From Geothermobacter hydrogeniphilus (GTDB taxonomy: Bacteria > Desulfobacterota > Desulfuromonadia > Desulfuromonadales > Geothermobacteraceae), in the NCBI RefSeq assembly GCF_002093115.1, contig NZ_NAAD01000007.1, forward strand, positions 62,001 through 126,000: a stretch of DNA of 64,000 nucleotides, in the 5' to 3' direction. Below are positions 26,956 through 36,470 of this stretch, in pieces. How positions within the stretch are numbered: the first letter of the stretch is position 1; every line of letters starts with the position of its first letter. The position numbers were made by a program, and so were the translations under genes. Below the pieces are notes generated by a model, which was not told the origin of the DNA, ran no database searches, and saw only the letters and a program-made list of their open reading frames with translations.

Positions 26956-29334
26956 ATGATCCGCCACGAAACTCTCAATCCTCCACCGCATCTCTATCCG
27001 ATCAACGAGTGGAAGATCATCGAGACCGCCTACTATGAGCCCTTCCTGGCCCAGACCGAGACGATTTTCGCCATCGGCAACGGCTACCTCGGGATGCGCG
27101 GCAATCATGTCGAGGGCCGCCCCAGTTTTCAGAACGGCACCTTCATCAACGGTTTTCACGAGACCTGGCCGATCGTTTACGGTGAGAAAGCCTACGGCTT
27201 CGCCGAAACCGGCCAGACCATGCTCAACGTCACCGATGCCAAGCAGATCAAGCTCTATGTCGATGACGAACCCTTTTATCTGCCGACCGCCAGCCTGCAG
27301 CTCTACGAGCGGGTTCTCGACATGCGGGCCGGGACGCTTGATCGCGAAGTGTTGTGGGAAACCGCTTCGGGCAAGCGGGTGCTGATCGAGAGTCGGCGGC
27401 TTGTTTCTTTCGAACACCGCCACGTGGCGGCAATCTCCTACCAGGTGACGGTCCTCAACGCCGAGGCGCCGGTGGTGATTTCCTCCAAGGTTCTTGACGG
27501 CCAGGCGAACCAGGCCGGGGCGGATGACCCGCGTCAGGCCCGGGGGGTCGGTTCCCAGGTGCTGGTCCCGCAGGAGCGGTCCCGCAGGGACCAGCGCCTG
27601 ATGCTGGCCCACCGGGTGGCCAACAGCGGCATGACGCTCGCCTGCGGGGTTGACCACGTGTTGCAGACCGATTGTCGGTACCAGGTCGACTCGGAGTGGT
27701 TTGAGCAGGGCGGCAAGGTGGTTTTTTCGATCACCGCCCGGCCGGGGCAGCCGATTCAGCTGTACAAGTTCATCAGCTACCACAGTTCACGCAGCGCGCC
27801 GACCGCCGAGCTCTGTGAACGGGCCGACCGGACCCTGAACCGTGTTCTCGCCGGCGGGTTCGACAGCCTGGTTAAGAGCCAGCGGGCTTACCTTGATGAT
27901 TTCTGGGCGCGCAGCGATGTCGAAATTGAGGGTGACCCCGCGCTGCACAAGCGCCCCGCGGGAGAGATGCAGCAGGCCCTGCGATGGAATCTGTTTCAGA
28001 TTCTGCAGGCCTCGGCGCGTGCCGAGGGCGCGGGGATTCCGGCCAAGGGCCTGACCGGTCAGACCTACGAGGGTCATTATTTCTGGGATACCGAAATTTA
28101 CGTGATGCCGTTTCTGACCTACACTGCCCCGCGAGTGGCGCGCAACCTGTTGAAATTCAGGCATTCAATGCTCGAACGGGCTCGCAAAAGGGCTCGGGAA
28201 GTGAACCAGGAGGGAGCACTTTTCCCCTGGAGGACCATCAACGGTGAAGAAGCGTCGGCTTATTATGCCGCCGGCACCGCGCAGTACCATATCAATGCCG
28301 ATATCGTCTACGCGTTGAAGAAGTATGTCGAGGCGAGCGATGATATCTCCCTGCTCTACAACGAGGGGGCCGAGATTCTGGTGGAAACCGCCCGCCTCTG
28401 GTACGATCTCGGCTTTTTCAATCCGCGCGAGCAGGGGCAGTTCTGCATCCATGGCGTCACCGGGCCCGACGAGTACACCACGGTGGTCAACAACAACACC
28501 TACACCAACCTGATGGCGCGCATGAACCTGCTGTTTGCCGCCGAAACCGTGACCCGCATGCGGCAGGAAGCTCCCGACTACTACGCCACCCTGAGGCATC
28601 GTACCGGGCTGCGGGAGTCGGAGATCTGTGACTGGGGCAAGGCGGCGGCGCGCATGTATATCCCCTATGACGAGGAGACCGGTATCCACCCGCAGGATGA
28701 CAATTTCCTCGACCGGGAGATCTGGGACCTGACCAAGACGCCGAGGGACAAATTTCCGTTGCTGCTCTATTACCATCCACTGGTCATCTATCGCCATCAG
28801 GTGATCAAGCAGGCGGATATCGTGCTGGCCATGTTTCTGCTCGGCAGCGAATTTTCCGCCGGGGAAAAGAAACGTAATTTTGAATATTACGATCCCCTGA
28901 CCACGGGGGATTCCTCCCTCTCGGCCTGTATCCAGAGCATTGTCGCCGCCGAAATCGGCGATATGGAAAAAGCCCTGCGCTACGCGCGGTACGCGGTGCT
29001 GATGGATCTGGCCGATGTCGGCGGCAACGTCCGTGACGGCTGCCATATCGCTTCGATGGGCGGCACCTGGATGGTGGTGGTCTACGGTTTTGCCGGCATG
29101 CGCGATGATCACGGCGAGATCAGTTTTCGGCCTCACCTGCCGCCGGCGATCCGCAGGCTGCGTTTTTCGCTGACGATCCGTGGTCAGCTGCTGGATATCG
29201 AGATGAACCAGCAGCAGGTGACCTATCTGCTGCGTGACGGGAAGGGGCTTGATATCCGCCATGAACAGCAGGCCCTGACCCTGATTCCCGACCAGCCGGT
29301 GAGCTTCCCCCTGGCGCCGGTCGCAGCAGCCTGA
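26956..29334 (+). CDS. Glycoside hydrolase family 65 disaccharide phosphorylase
   Basis: 792 aa, usual length for the family. N-terminal beta-sandwich (to about 270), an (alpha/alpha)6 barrel catalytic domain (about 320-700) and a C-terminal beta domain. TIFAIGNGYLGMRGNHVEG and GQTYEGHYFWDTEIYVMPF are conserved substrate segments; the general acid is the Glu of GVTGPDEYT near residue 505. GH65 enzymes split maltose, trehalose or kojibiose with phosphate, giving beta-glucose 1-phosphate, which the adjacent mutase converts. Which disaccharide is used cannot be read from the sequence by eye. No sugar transporter is adjacent, so an internal disaccharide such as trehalose is plausible. Confidence 0.92.
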   Translation: MIRHETLNPPPHLYPINEWKIIETAYYEPFLAQTETIFAIGNGYLGMRGNHVEGRPSFQNGTFINGFHETWPIVYGEKAYGFAETGQTMLNVTDAKQIKLYVDDEPFYLPTASLQLYERVLDMRAGTLDREVLWETASGKRVLIESRRLVSFEHRHVAAISYQVTVLNAEAPVVISSKVLDGQANQAGADDPRQARGVGSQVLVPQERSRRDQRLMLAHRVANSGMTLACGVDHVLQTDCRYQVDSEWFEQGGKVVFSITARPGQPIQLYKFISYHSSRSAPTAELCERADRTLNRVLAGGFDSLVKSQRAYLDDFWARSDVEIEGDPALHKRPAGEMQQALRWNLFQILQASARAEGAGIPAKGLTGQTYEGHYFWDTEIYVMPFLTYTAPRVARNLLKFRHSMLERARKRAREVNQEGALFPWRTINGEEASAYYAAGTAQYHINADIVYALKKYVEASDDISLLYNEGAEILVETARLWYDLGFFNPREQGQFCIHGVTGPDEYTTVVNNNTYTNLMARMNLLFAAETVTRMRQEAPDYYATLRHRTGLRESEICDWGKAAARMYIPYDEETGIHPQDDNFLDREIWDLTKTPRDKFPLLLYYHPLVIYRHQVIKQADIVLAMFLLGSEFSAGEKKRNFEYYDPLTTGDSSLSACIQSIVAAEIGDMEKALRYARYAVLMDLADVGGNVRDGCHIASMGGTWMVVVYGFAGMRDDHGEISFRPHLPPAIRRLRFSLTIRGQLLDIEMNQQQVTYLLRDGKGLDIRHEQQALTLIPDQPVSFPLAPVAAA

Positions 29335-29345
29335 GGTTTTCTCCC

Positions 29346-31469
29346 ATGGCTCTCAAGTTTCGAGGCAAGCTGCTCACCCTGCTGCTGGTCATCGCCTTGG
29401 CCCCGCTGATTCTCAGTTCGGTGCTGCATGGACTGTCGATGCGGCAGCTGGGTCGTCAGCTGGCCGCCGAAACCCGTACCTACCTGGAGCGCAGCGCCCT
29501 GGAACACCTGCAGAGCATGGTTGACAACTACAACCTGCTGCTGCAGCGGGACCGGACCTTCCTGACCGCCGCCCTGAACTTCCAGGTCCGGGAGGTGGAG
29601 CGGCGGCTGGCGGCGAAGGAGCCGTCGATGCCGGCTCTTCAGGCCAGCGTCAGTGTCGCCGATTTTGACGCCGGCCGGGGCCCGTCCGATCTGGCCCCCT
29701 CTGAACGACACCTCCATTTCGGGCGGAATGGCGAGCTGACGCCGATGCCGGTCAGTTTCAGCGTGCAGTCCTACCATGTCGCGCCGGGCGGGTCATCATC
29801 CGCTGACGGTCTGGCACGCTTGGGGGACATGCCGGAGGTCTACAATTTTTTCCGTCGGCTGCGTCCCGACCTGTTTCAGTGGCAGTATACGTCTCTGCAG
29901 AGCGGCCTGCATACCAGCTATCCCGGTCATGGCGGCATCCCGGCCGACTTTGACCCCCGCACCCGTCCCTGGTATCGCCAGGCCCGGGAGGCCGACGCGC
30001 CGGTGCGGCTGATGCTCGGGGACGCGACCACCCATCGGCTGATGCTGGTGCTGGCGGCTCCGGTCCACAACCCGGACGGCAGTTTTGCCGGTGTGACCGG
30101 GATCGACATCGCTTCCGATCGACCTCTCAGTGACTGGCGGCTGCCCGAAGCATGGGCCCAGGCTGCCGATACCATGGTCCTCAGTTTTCACCCGGACGCG
30201 GCACTGGACAAAAAACTGGAGATCATGCTCCACGGCAGGGAAGATACGCGTCGCTACCTCTGGCGGCAGGCCGAGCCGAAAAACTATCTCGTTTCCGCCG
30301 ACCGGGAGAAGATGGCAGCCCTCTGTGATGACCTGGCCAACGGGCAGGGTGGGGTGCGCAAACTCAGTTATCGTGGAGAACAGGCTTACTGGGCCTATGC
30401 GACAGCGGCTCCGGGGGAGCCGGTGGCACTGGTCGTGGTTCCCTATGAGCTGGTCACGGCTCAGGCTGAAAAGGCCGGGAGCTATGTCCTGCAGCAGGTG
30501 GTGCAGGGGTTGCGGGTCGCCGGGATTCTGCTGCTGGTCGTTATCGCCTGGGTGGTGGTTACCGCAGTTCTGCGGGCGCGGGCCGTGACCCGGCCGGTGG
30601 CCGGTCTGGCCGCTGCCGCCGGGAAGCTGGCCGAGGGGGATTTCAACGCGCGGGTCGAAATCCGCACCGGGGATGAATTCGAAGAACTCGGGGAGGCCTT
30701 CAACCGGGTCGGTCCCCAGTTGCAGGAACGACAGCAGATGAAGCAGTCGCTACTGGTGGCACGGGAGATTCAGCAGCTGCTGTTGCCGGACAAGATCCCC
30801 GACTTCCCCGGGCTGCAGATCGCCGCCGGCATCAGCTACTGTGATGAAATCGGCGGCGATTACTATGATTTTATTCATTCGGACGAAAATAGCCTCGGAG
30901 TCGTGGTCGGCGATGTGGTTGGGCACGGGGTCGGTGCCGCCCTGCTGATGGCCTCGGTCAGTGGAGCACTGCGTTCTTCGGTGGCTTCCGGAAACGACAA
31001 TCTCGAAGCGCTGTTTGATCGGCTCAATCACTATCTTTCCGAGGATGTCGGTGACACCCGTTTCATGACCCTCTTCTATGCCCGTTTCGATCTCGCCCGG
31101 CAGTCCCTCTGCTGGATTTCGGCGGGTCACGGTCCGGTTTATTACTACCGTGCCGATTGTCGGAGCATCGAGGAGCTGTCGGTGGTCGGCGTGCCGCTCG
31201 GCATCATGAACGATGCCGACTATCCCGAAAGCTGTCGCGAGGCCCTGCGTCCGGGGGATGTGCTGGCAATCGGCACCGACGGTATCTGGGAAGCGCGCAA
31301 TGCAGCCGGGGAGCAGTTCGGTGAGGATCGGTTCCTGGAACTGCTGCGGGATAACGTCTCTGCTCCGGCCGAGGAGATTTACCGGGTCATTATCGGCGCG
31401 GTGCATGATTTTCTCGGCAAGAAGGCGCAGGAGGACGACATTACTCTTGTGATCGTCAAGGCAACCTGA
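29346..31469 (+). CDS. SpoIIE/RsbU-type serine phosphatase with extracellular Cache sensor and HAMP
   Basis: 707 aa. TM1 (about 8-28), a periplasmic double-Cache-like region (about 30-370, with FDPRTRPWYRQAR and VTGIDIA), TM2 (about 388-408), HAMP (AAAGKLAEGDFNARVEI), then the PP2C domain (about 475-705). Metal-binding residues are visible in EIGGDYYDF, GDVVGHGVGAALLM, GTDGIWEARN and DDITLVIVK. It should dephosphorylate an anti-sigma factor antagonist (RsbV type) in response to a ligand. An RsbV/RsbW-type pair is 17 kb away in this window; whether they are partners is unknown. GAGG lies nine bases before ATG. Confidence 0.92.
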   Translation: MALKFRGKLLTLLLVIALAPLILSSVLHGLSMRQLGRQLAAETRTYLERSALEHLQSMVDNYNLLLQRDRTFLTAALNFQVREVERRLAAKEPSMPALQASVSVADFDAGRGPSDLAPSERHLHFGRNGELTPMPVSFSVQSYHVAPGGSSSADGLARLGDMPEVYNFFRRLRPDLFQWQYTSLQSGLHTSYPGHGGIPADFDPRTRPWYRQAREADAPVRLMLGDATTHRLMLVLAAPVHNPDGSFAGVTGIDIASDRPLSDWRLPEAWAQAADTMVLSFHPDAALDKKLEIMLHGREDTRRYLWRQAEPKNYLVSADREKMAALCDDLANGQGGVRKLSYRGEQAYWAYATAAPGEPVALVVVPYELVTAQAEKAGSYVLQQVVQGLRVAGILLLVVIAWVVVTAVLRARAVTRPVAGLAAAAGKLAEGDFNARVEIRTGDEFEELGEAFNRVGPQLQERQQMKQSLLVAREIQQLLLPDKIPDFPGLQIAAGISYCDEIGGDYYDFIHSDENSLGVVVGDVVGHGVGAALLMASVSGALRSSVASGNDNLEALFDRLNHYLSEDVGDTRFMTLFYARFDLARQSLCWISAGHGPVYYYRADCRSIEELSVVGVPLGIMNDADYPESCREALRPGDVLAIGTDGIWEARNAAGEQFGEDRFLELLRDNVSAPAEEIYRVIIGAVHDFLGKKAQEDDITLVIVKAT

Positions 31470-31537
31470 TAATTTTCATGAGGGGATCCTGAATTGTCGG
31501 ATTGATTCAGGTCTGTGGGTTTCTACAAGGAGTTGTG

Positions 31538-32086
31538 ATGATGTCCCGTTCGTTCTTTTTCCGTCTGACGCCGGTCCTTGTGCTGTTGCTGCTCGGTGGT
31601 TGTGCCCCGAAGCCGGAATATTCGCAGAATTTCAGTCCGACCACCGATTTTTCCCGTTTCAAAACCTGGAACTGGGAGGACGAGAAATCGGTGCTGGCCG
31701 ACAACCTCCTTGGCCAGGATCCGATGCAGCGACTGGTGCGCAAGGCGGTGACTCACGAGCTGGAATCCCGGGGGCTCAGGCTGGTGATGGAAAACCCCGA
31801 TCTGCTGGTCAGTTACCGGGGCAACGTTTTCAAGGCGGTCTACGCTAATCCGAAGGCGACCGGTTTTACTTCGCAGGTGGCCTGGGAACAGAACGACAGC
31901 GGCAGTTGGTTCCGTCGCTCCTCGCGCGAAGGAGTGCTGACCATCTTCCTGCTCGACCCGCAGACCAGGCAGCCGGTCTGGTCGGCGACCGGCCGCGAGC
32001 CGATTGCTGATGAAAGCGAGGCCCGGCGCAAGATTCCAGGTGTCGTGCGGACCCTGCTCTCATCCTTTCCGCCGCAGCGCCGATAG
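31538..32086 (+). CDS. DUF4136-family lipoprotein
   Basis: 182 aa from ATG 31538 (AAGGAG five bases upstream; a second ATG follows directly). Signal peptide with lipobox LLGGC, then FSPTTDFSRFKTWNW, the typical start of DUF4136 proteins, and late VWSATGREPIADESEA. These are outer-membrane or periplasmic lipoproteins of unknown function. It follows the SpoIIE gene by 68 bases on the same strand. Confidence 0.83.
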   Translation: MMSRSFFFRLTPVLVLLLLGGCAPKPEYSQNFSPTTDFSRFKTWNWEDEKSVLADNLLGQDPMQRLVRKAVTHELESRGLRLVMENPDLLVSYRGNVFKAVYANPKATGFTSQVAWEQNDSGSWFRRSSREGVLTIFLLDPQTRQPVWSATGREPIADESEARRKIPGVVRTLLSSFPPQRR

Positions 32087-32458
32087 ATCGATGCGTCGGC
32101 CGGCGGGGATGCCTTGTCTGTTGCTGGGCGCCTGCAGGATACCGGTCGGCCCTCCTTTCATTCGATCCCTTCCTCCGGGGACCACAGCCCCTTCCTTTCT
32201 CGCTTCATGACCGGTTTATTGAGGTCGGTGACCTTATTTCTCCCGGCAGCCCGGCGGTGCGGTGATGGCCGCCAACCTTCCCCGGTCACTGCAGGTAGCG
32301 GATAATTTGTTATTCTGGAGCGAACCGGGCGATTTTTATCGGCGTTTCTTTGCTGAATCCCGGGATGCCAATCTCTCTTCCGGCGACCGTCTGTTGCTCC
32401 GGACCGAAAGGTTCGGCTGTCAGCGGTTTAAGCCCCTTTTGAATTCGATTGACGGGGA
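32087..32458. other. Intergenic stretch without recognised gene
   Basis: 372 bases before the pqi operon. I see a GATAAT-like element near 32301 that could belong to the pqi promoter, but no convincing terminator, RNA or protein. Short ORFs here have no ribosome binding site or recognisable product. Confidence 0.4.
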
Positions 32459-33067
32459 ATGTCCTTGTCCGAGTTGATGGCCTGTCATGAATGCGATCTG
32501 CTGACCCGGCTGCCCGAACTGCCGCCAGGGGGGCGTGCCCATTGCCCGCGTTGCGGCTGTCTGCTGCAGCGTGATCGGCCGAACAGTATCGAAAAAACCC
32601 TGGCGCTGTCTTTTGCCGGCCTGGTCCTCTTCATCGTGGCGGTCAGCTTTCCTTTTCTGGCTATGAAGGCGGGTGGTTTCGAACAGCACAGCAACCTGCT
32701 GACCGGGGTCTGGCTGCTGCTGGAGCAGAAGATGGTGCTGCTCGCCATGGTGGTGCTGCTGACCTGCGTTCTCTTTCCCCTCGCCGGTATTCTCGGTCTG
32801 CTCTACGTGTTGCTGCCGCTTCACTTCGGCCGTCGACTGCCGCGGGCGGAAGTGGTCTTTCGCCTGGTCAGCCACCTGCAGCCCTGGAGCATGATGGAGG
32901 TCTTCATGCTCGGCATTCTCGTCTCGCTGGTCAAGCTGGGGCACCTGGCGGAAGTGATCCCGGGGATCTCTCTGTGGGCCTTCGCGGTGCTGATCTTCGT
33001 TCTCGCCGCCCAGACCGCGGTGCTTGATCACCATCAGGTCTGGGAACGGCTGGAGGCCTTGCGATGA
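32459..33067 (+). CDS. Paraquat-inducible protein A-like, first half protein
   Basis: 202 aa. A zinc-ribbon-like start (CHECD and, 18 residues on, CPRCG) is followed by four membrane segments with MMEVFMLGILVSLVKLG, which is the PqiA module. E. coli PqiA carries two such modules in one chain; here they are two genes, and this is the first. PqiA works with PqiB and PqiC in lipid transport across the envelope. GGGGA precedes the ATG; the stop overlaps the next gene start (ATGA). Confidence 0.87.
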   Translation: MSLSELMACHECDLLTRLPELPPGGRAHCPRCGCLLQRDRPNSIEKTLALSFAGLVLFIVAVSFPFLAMKAGGFEQHSNLLTGVWLLLEQKMVLLAMVVLLTCVLFPLAGILGLLYVLLPLHFGRRLPRAEVVFRLVSHLQPWSMMEVFMLGILVSLVKLGHLAEVIPGISLWAFAVLIFVLAAQTAVLDHHQVWERLEALR

Positions 33068-33702
33068 AGGCCGCCAGCATGACCGCGCGGCGGCAGAACC
33101 TGGTCAGCTGCCACAACTGCCACCTGTTGTGCGATGCACCTGTTCCCGTCGGGAAACAACAGGTTGCCTGTTGCCCTCGTTGCGGAACGACGCTCCACAG
33201 TCGCAAGCCGAACAGCCTGATGCGGACCTGGGCGTTGGTCTTCGCTGCCGTGATTCTCTATCTGCCGGCCAACCTGCTGCCGATCACCATCACCCGTGCG
33301 ATCGGCATCACCCAGTCCGATACCATCATCAGCGGCGTCATCTACTTTCTGCACAGCGGCATGGTGCCGATCGCGCTGGTGATTTTTATCGCCAGTGTCT
33401 TTGTGCCGTTGATGAAACTGCTGATCCTGATTTACCTGCTGATTTCGGTACAGCGCCGTTCGCGCCGGAGGCTGGTCGACCGAACCCGCCTCTATCGCCT
33501 GACCGAACTGGTCGGTCGATGGTCGATGGTCGATGTCTACGTGGTCACCATTCTGGTCGCCCTGGTCAAACTGGGCGCCGTTGCCCGGGTCGATGCCGGA
33601 CCGGCGACACCCTACTTTGCCGGAGTGGTGATCATTACCATGTTCGCCGCGGAGAGTTTTGATCCGCGCCTGATCTGGGATGTGATGGAGGATGACGAAT
33701 GA
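33064..33702 (+). CDS. Paraquat-inducible protein A-like, second half protein
   Basis: 212 aa. Again two CxxC pairs (CHNCH and CPRCG), then four membrane segments with VDVYVVTILVALVKLG, matching the second PqiA module. LPANLLPITI is also typical. Both starts and stops in this operon overlap by four bases, so the four proteins are likely made in fixed ratio and act in one inner-membrane complex with the MCE protein. Confidence 0.87.
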   Translation: MKAASMTARRQNLVSCHNCHLLCDAPVPVGKQQVACCPRCGTTLHSRKPNSLMRTWALVFAAVILYLPANLLPITITRAIGITQSDTIISGVIYFLHSGMVPIALVIFIASVFVPLMKLLILIYLLISVQRRSRRRLVDRTRLYRLTELVGRWSMVDVYVVTILVALVKLGAVARVDAGPATPYFAGVVIITMFAAESFDPRLIWDVMEDDE

Positions 33703-35369
33703 GCGAGGAAAAAACGGAGCAGCCGGTTGTCCGGACGGCCGAGGTGCGTACCCGCAAAGGGTTCTCGATTGTCTGGCTGGTACCTCTGGTTGCCCTGGCG
33801 ATCGGCGGCTGGCTGGTTTTCAAGGCGGTTTCGGAGCAGGGACCGCTGGTCACCATCCACTTCAAGACTGCAGAAGGGCTGGAGGCCGGGAAGACCAAGG
33901 TCCGGTACAAGGACGTCGAGGTCGGCAAGGTCGAGGAGATCGATCTGGAACCGGGACTTGACGGGGTGGCGGTCAAGGCGCGGATGAATCCCAGTGCCAA
34001 ACCGTACCTGACCGACAAGACCCGTTTCTTCGTGGTCCGGGCGCGGATCGCCGCCGGTGAGATCTCGGCCCTCGGCACCCTCCTGTCCGGGGCCTATATC
34101 GGTGTCGATCCGGTTAAGGAGGGGAAGCTGACGAAGGTTTTCGAAGGGCTTGAAAAGCCGCCGGTGATCACCACCGACCGTCCCGGGCGCAAGTTCATGC
34201 TGCGTTCGGAAAATCTTGGTTCCCTGGATATCGGTTCGCCGGTCTACTTCCGCCAGATCAAGGTCGGCCAAGTCATCGACTACGCTTTCAATGATGTCGG
34301 CGACGCGGTCAATATCGAGGTTTTCATCAATGCTCCGCATGACCGGCGAGTCACCCGGGCGACCCGTTTCTGGAATGCCAGCGGTGTTGACATGACGTTG
34401 AATGCCGAGGGCATAAGGATCAACACCCAGTCACTGGTTTCCATTCTTCAGGGGGGAATTGCCTTTGCCACACCGAAACGTCTGGTGGCAAAAGAGCCGG
34501 CTCCGGAAGGCTCCCGCTTTGTTCTTTACCCCGACCGGCAGAGCATTCAGGAACGGGAATACACCATCAAGAACTACTACCTGATGTACTTCGATCAGTC
34601 GGTGCGTGGTCTCAGGCCGGGTGCGCCGGTTGAATTCCGCGGTATCAAGGTCGGCGAGGTGGTCGATGTCCGGCTGGTGATCAACGCCGAGGAACTGAAG
34701 GCGAAAATCCCGGTGCTGGTGATGATCGAGCCGGAACGGATGGAGTACCGCCGCAATGATGAGCCGGCCGAACGTTCTTATGATCAGCTCAAGGGGTTGG
34801 ACGCCGTCAGCAGGGACAGAGAAAAGGAACTGGTTCGCCGGGGTTTGCGGGCACAGTTGAAGACCGGCAGCCTGCTGACCGGAGCGCTCTATGTCGACCT
34901 GGACATTCACCCGGAGGCGAAACCGGCCGAGATCTATTACGATGGCCTCTACCCGGTTTTCCCGACCGTCCCCGGTTCGCTGGAACAGCTCACCGACAAG
35001 TTCGAGCGGATTATGGCCAGGGTTGAAAAAATTCCCTTCGACAGTATCGGCCGCAACCTTGATCAGACCCTGGCAGCGGCCCGCAGCGCGCTGCGGAAGA
35101 TCGACCGGACCACCATTCCGCGGGTTAACGCGGTCCTGCAGCAGGTCGATCAGCAGACGGTTCCCGACCTGAACGCGACTTTGCGGCAGCTGGATGAAAC
35201 CCTGGCGGATATCAAGGCAACCCTCGGCAGTGATTCGGCCCTGAATTACAATGCCCGTACCGCCCTTGATGAACTCGGTAGCGCGGTGCGTTCGATCCGG
35301 GCCCTGACCGAGTACCTGGAGCGCAATCCTGAAGCCCTGATTTTCGGCAAGAAAGAGGAACAGAAATGA
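33699..35369 (+). CDS. pqiB: PqiB-like protein with three MCE domains
   Basis: 556 aa. One N-terminal membrane anchor (about 28-48), then three MCE (MlaD) domains: about 50-135 (GLEAGKTKVRYKDVEVGKV), about 160-240 (GSLDIGSPVYFRQIKVGQV) and about 290-400 (GLRPGAPVEFRGIKVGEV). The C-terminal 110 residues are heptad-like and probably form the needle helices. PqiB-type hexamers make a tunnel for lipids between inner and outer membrane. Start overlaps the second pqiA gene, stop overlaps pqiC. Confidence 0.93.
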   Translation: MSEEKTEQPVVRTAEVRTRKGFSIVWLVPLVALAIGGWLVFKAVSEQGPLVTIHFKTAEGLEAGKTKVRYKDVEVGKVEEIDLEPGLDGVAVKARMNPSAKPYLTDKTRFFVVRARIAAGEISALGTLLSGAYIGVDPVKEGKLTKVFEGLEKPPVITTDRPGRKFMLRSENLGSLDIGSPVYFRQIKVGQVIDYAFNDVGDAVNIEVFINAPHDRRVTRATRFWNASGVDMTLNAEGIRINTQSLVSILQGGIAFATPKRLVAKEPAPEGSRFVLYPDRQSIQEREYTIKNYYLMYFDQSVRGLRPGAPVEFRGIKVGEVVDVRLVINAEELKAKIPVLVMIEPERMEYRRNDEPAERSYDQLKGLDAVSRDREKELVRRGLRAQLKTGSLLTGALYVDLDIHPEAKPAEIYYDGLYPVFPTVPGSLEQLTDKFERIMARVEKIPFDSIGRNLDQTLAAARSALRKIDRTTIPRVNAVLQQVDQQTVPDLNATLRQLDETLADIKATLGSDSALNYNARTALDELGSAVRSIRALTEYLERNPEALIFGKKEEQK

Positions 35370-35986
35370 TCAAGCTTTTTATCCACAAGATATCCGTATG
35401 GCTTCTGTTCGGGCTGGTTATCGGTCTTGCCGGCTGTGGCGGGCATTCGCCGAAAACCTCATTTTACAAGTTGGTTCCGTTGGCTGAACTGGGTGAATTG
35501 GACGAGGCTGTGCCGCATTATGACTTCAGCGTCGGCGTCGGGCCGATTACCATTCCCGACTATCTCAAAAGACCGCAGATCGTAACCCGTGAGAGTAACA
35601 GCAGACTGCAGATCGCAGAGTTCCACCGCTGGGCCGGTCTGCTGGAAAAGGATATTGCCGCGGTCATGGTCGATAATCTTACGGATCTGCTCGGCAGTGA
35701 GAGGGTGGTAACCTATCCTTGGGATCGTCTGGCCAGGCCCGACTACCGGGTGGTTTATGATATTCAGCGTTTCGATGGAACCCCTGGTGTCGAGGCGGTC
35801 CTGAAGGTTCGCTGGACGGTTTTCGATACGGTTGCGGGCAAGGCGGAGAAGGTTCTCGGAAAACGCTACCGGCTGCCGCTGGAGGACCCCGGTTATGAAT
35901 CGCTGGTGAAAGCTGAGAGTGAACTGCTTGGACAGTTCAGTCGGGATGTGGCCGCTGAGCTGTTGCAGAAGAAACTGTCGGATTGA
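35366..35986 (+). CDS. pqiC: PqiC-like (DUF330/ABC-type auxiliary) lipoprotein
   Basis: 206 aa. Lipobox LAGC near residue 24, then TSFYKLVPL and VGVGPITIPDYLKRPQIV, the core of the PqiC/DUF330 family, and LLGSERVVTYPWD. In E. coli PqiC is an outer-membrane lipoprotein that docks the PqiB tunnel. Last gene of the pqi operon; no clear terminator follows, instead two palindromic repeat elements. Confidence 0.9.
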   Translation: MIKLFIHKISVWLLFGLVIGLAGCGGHSPKTSFYKLVPLAELGELDEAVPHYDFSVGVGPITIPDYLKRPQIVTRESNSRLQIAEFHRWAGLLEKDIAAVMVDNLTDLLGSERVVTYPWDRLARPDYRVVYDIQRFDGTPGVEAVLKVRWTVFDTVAGKAEKVLGKRYRLPLEDPGYESLVKAESELLGQFSRDVAAELLQKKLSD

Positions 35987-36075
35987 GATGGATGTCCGTA
36001 TTCGGATGTTTTTCGGGCCGTCTTCTTGACTGAAGGATAAATTTAGTTACCATTCATGAAATTGATATTGATTTA

Positions 36076-36232
36076 CCTGACTCCGTGAGTCCCTTTTCGG
36101 TGGGCGGCACCAGACATTGACCTGAACTTCCCAAAATTACCCGTGAACCTGTGGGGGCGTTTCAGATTTTTGAAGATTTCATTCAGGACCGGCACTTGCC
36201 CTTTCCGTCCGACAGGAACTCGCTGAGTCTGG
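36076..36232 (-). repeat. MITE-like palindromic element, copy B
   Basis: 157 bp, same family as the elements at 10260 and 49379 but in reverse orientation and the most diverged copy (ends CCTGACTC and GAGTCTGG). No exact target duplication is seen. It lies 90 bases after pqiC and 30 bases before a second, unrelated palindromic element. Confidence 0.78.
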
Positions 36233-36262
36233 TATTGACCAGAACATTTCGGGCGTCTTCGT

Positions 36263-36432
36263 GCTAGTACCATGTAACCCATAATCTTTCGCATCTTGCT
36301 GGTTATTTTCCGCGTCAACTGCGTTGCGCTTCACCGCTTCATAGCTACGGCTATGCAGCGGAAAGCGCGCCTTGTCGACACGGAAAATCCCGGCGCAATA
36401 TTACGAAATCCTATGAGTTACAGGGTACTAGC
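36263..36432. repeat. 170-bp palindromic element with CTAG flanks
   Basis: The two ends are complementary: GCTAGTACCATGTAACCCAT on the left and, on the other strand, GCTAGTACCCTGTAACTCAT. Complementarity continues inward, with a central CATAGCTACGGCTATG. Taking TACC(A/C)TGTAAC(C/T)CAT as the terminal repeat, a CTAG lies on each side, as would be left by a 4-bp target duplication. No coding capacity; probably a non-autonomous transposable element. Only one clear copy in the window. Confidence 0.72.
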
Positions 36433-36470
36433 TGAAGAAATGGGGACGTTCATTCTGAAAGGAGCATGTC

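Noticed and set aside
26116-27783. 555-aa open frame antisense to the phosphoglucomutase and GH65 genes
   Set aside because: Shadow frame; both sense genes are certain.
32262-32477. 71-codon ORF before the pqi operon
   Set aside because: No ribosome binding site, no recognised family, overlaps the pqiA start.
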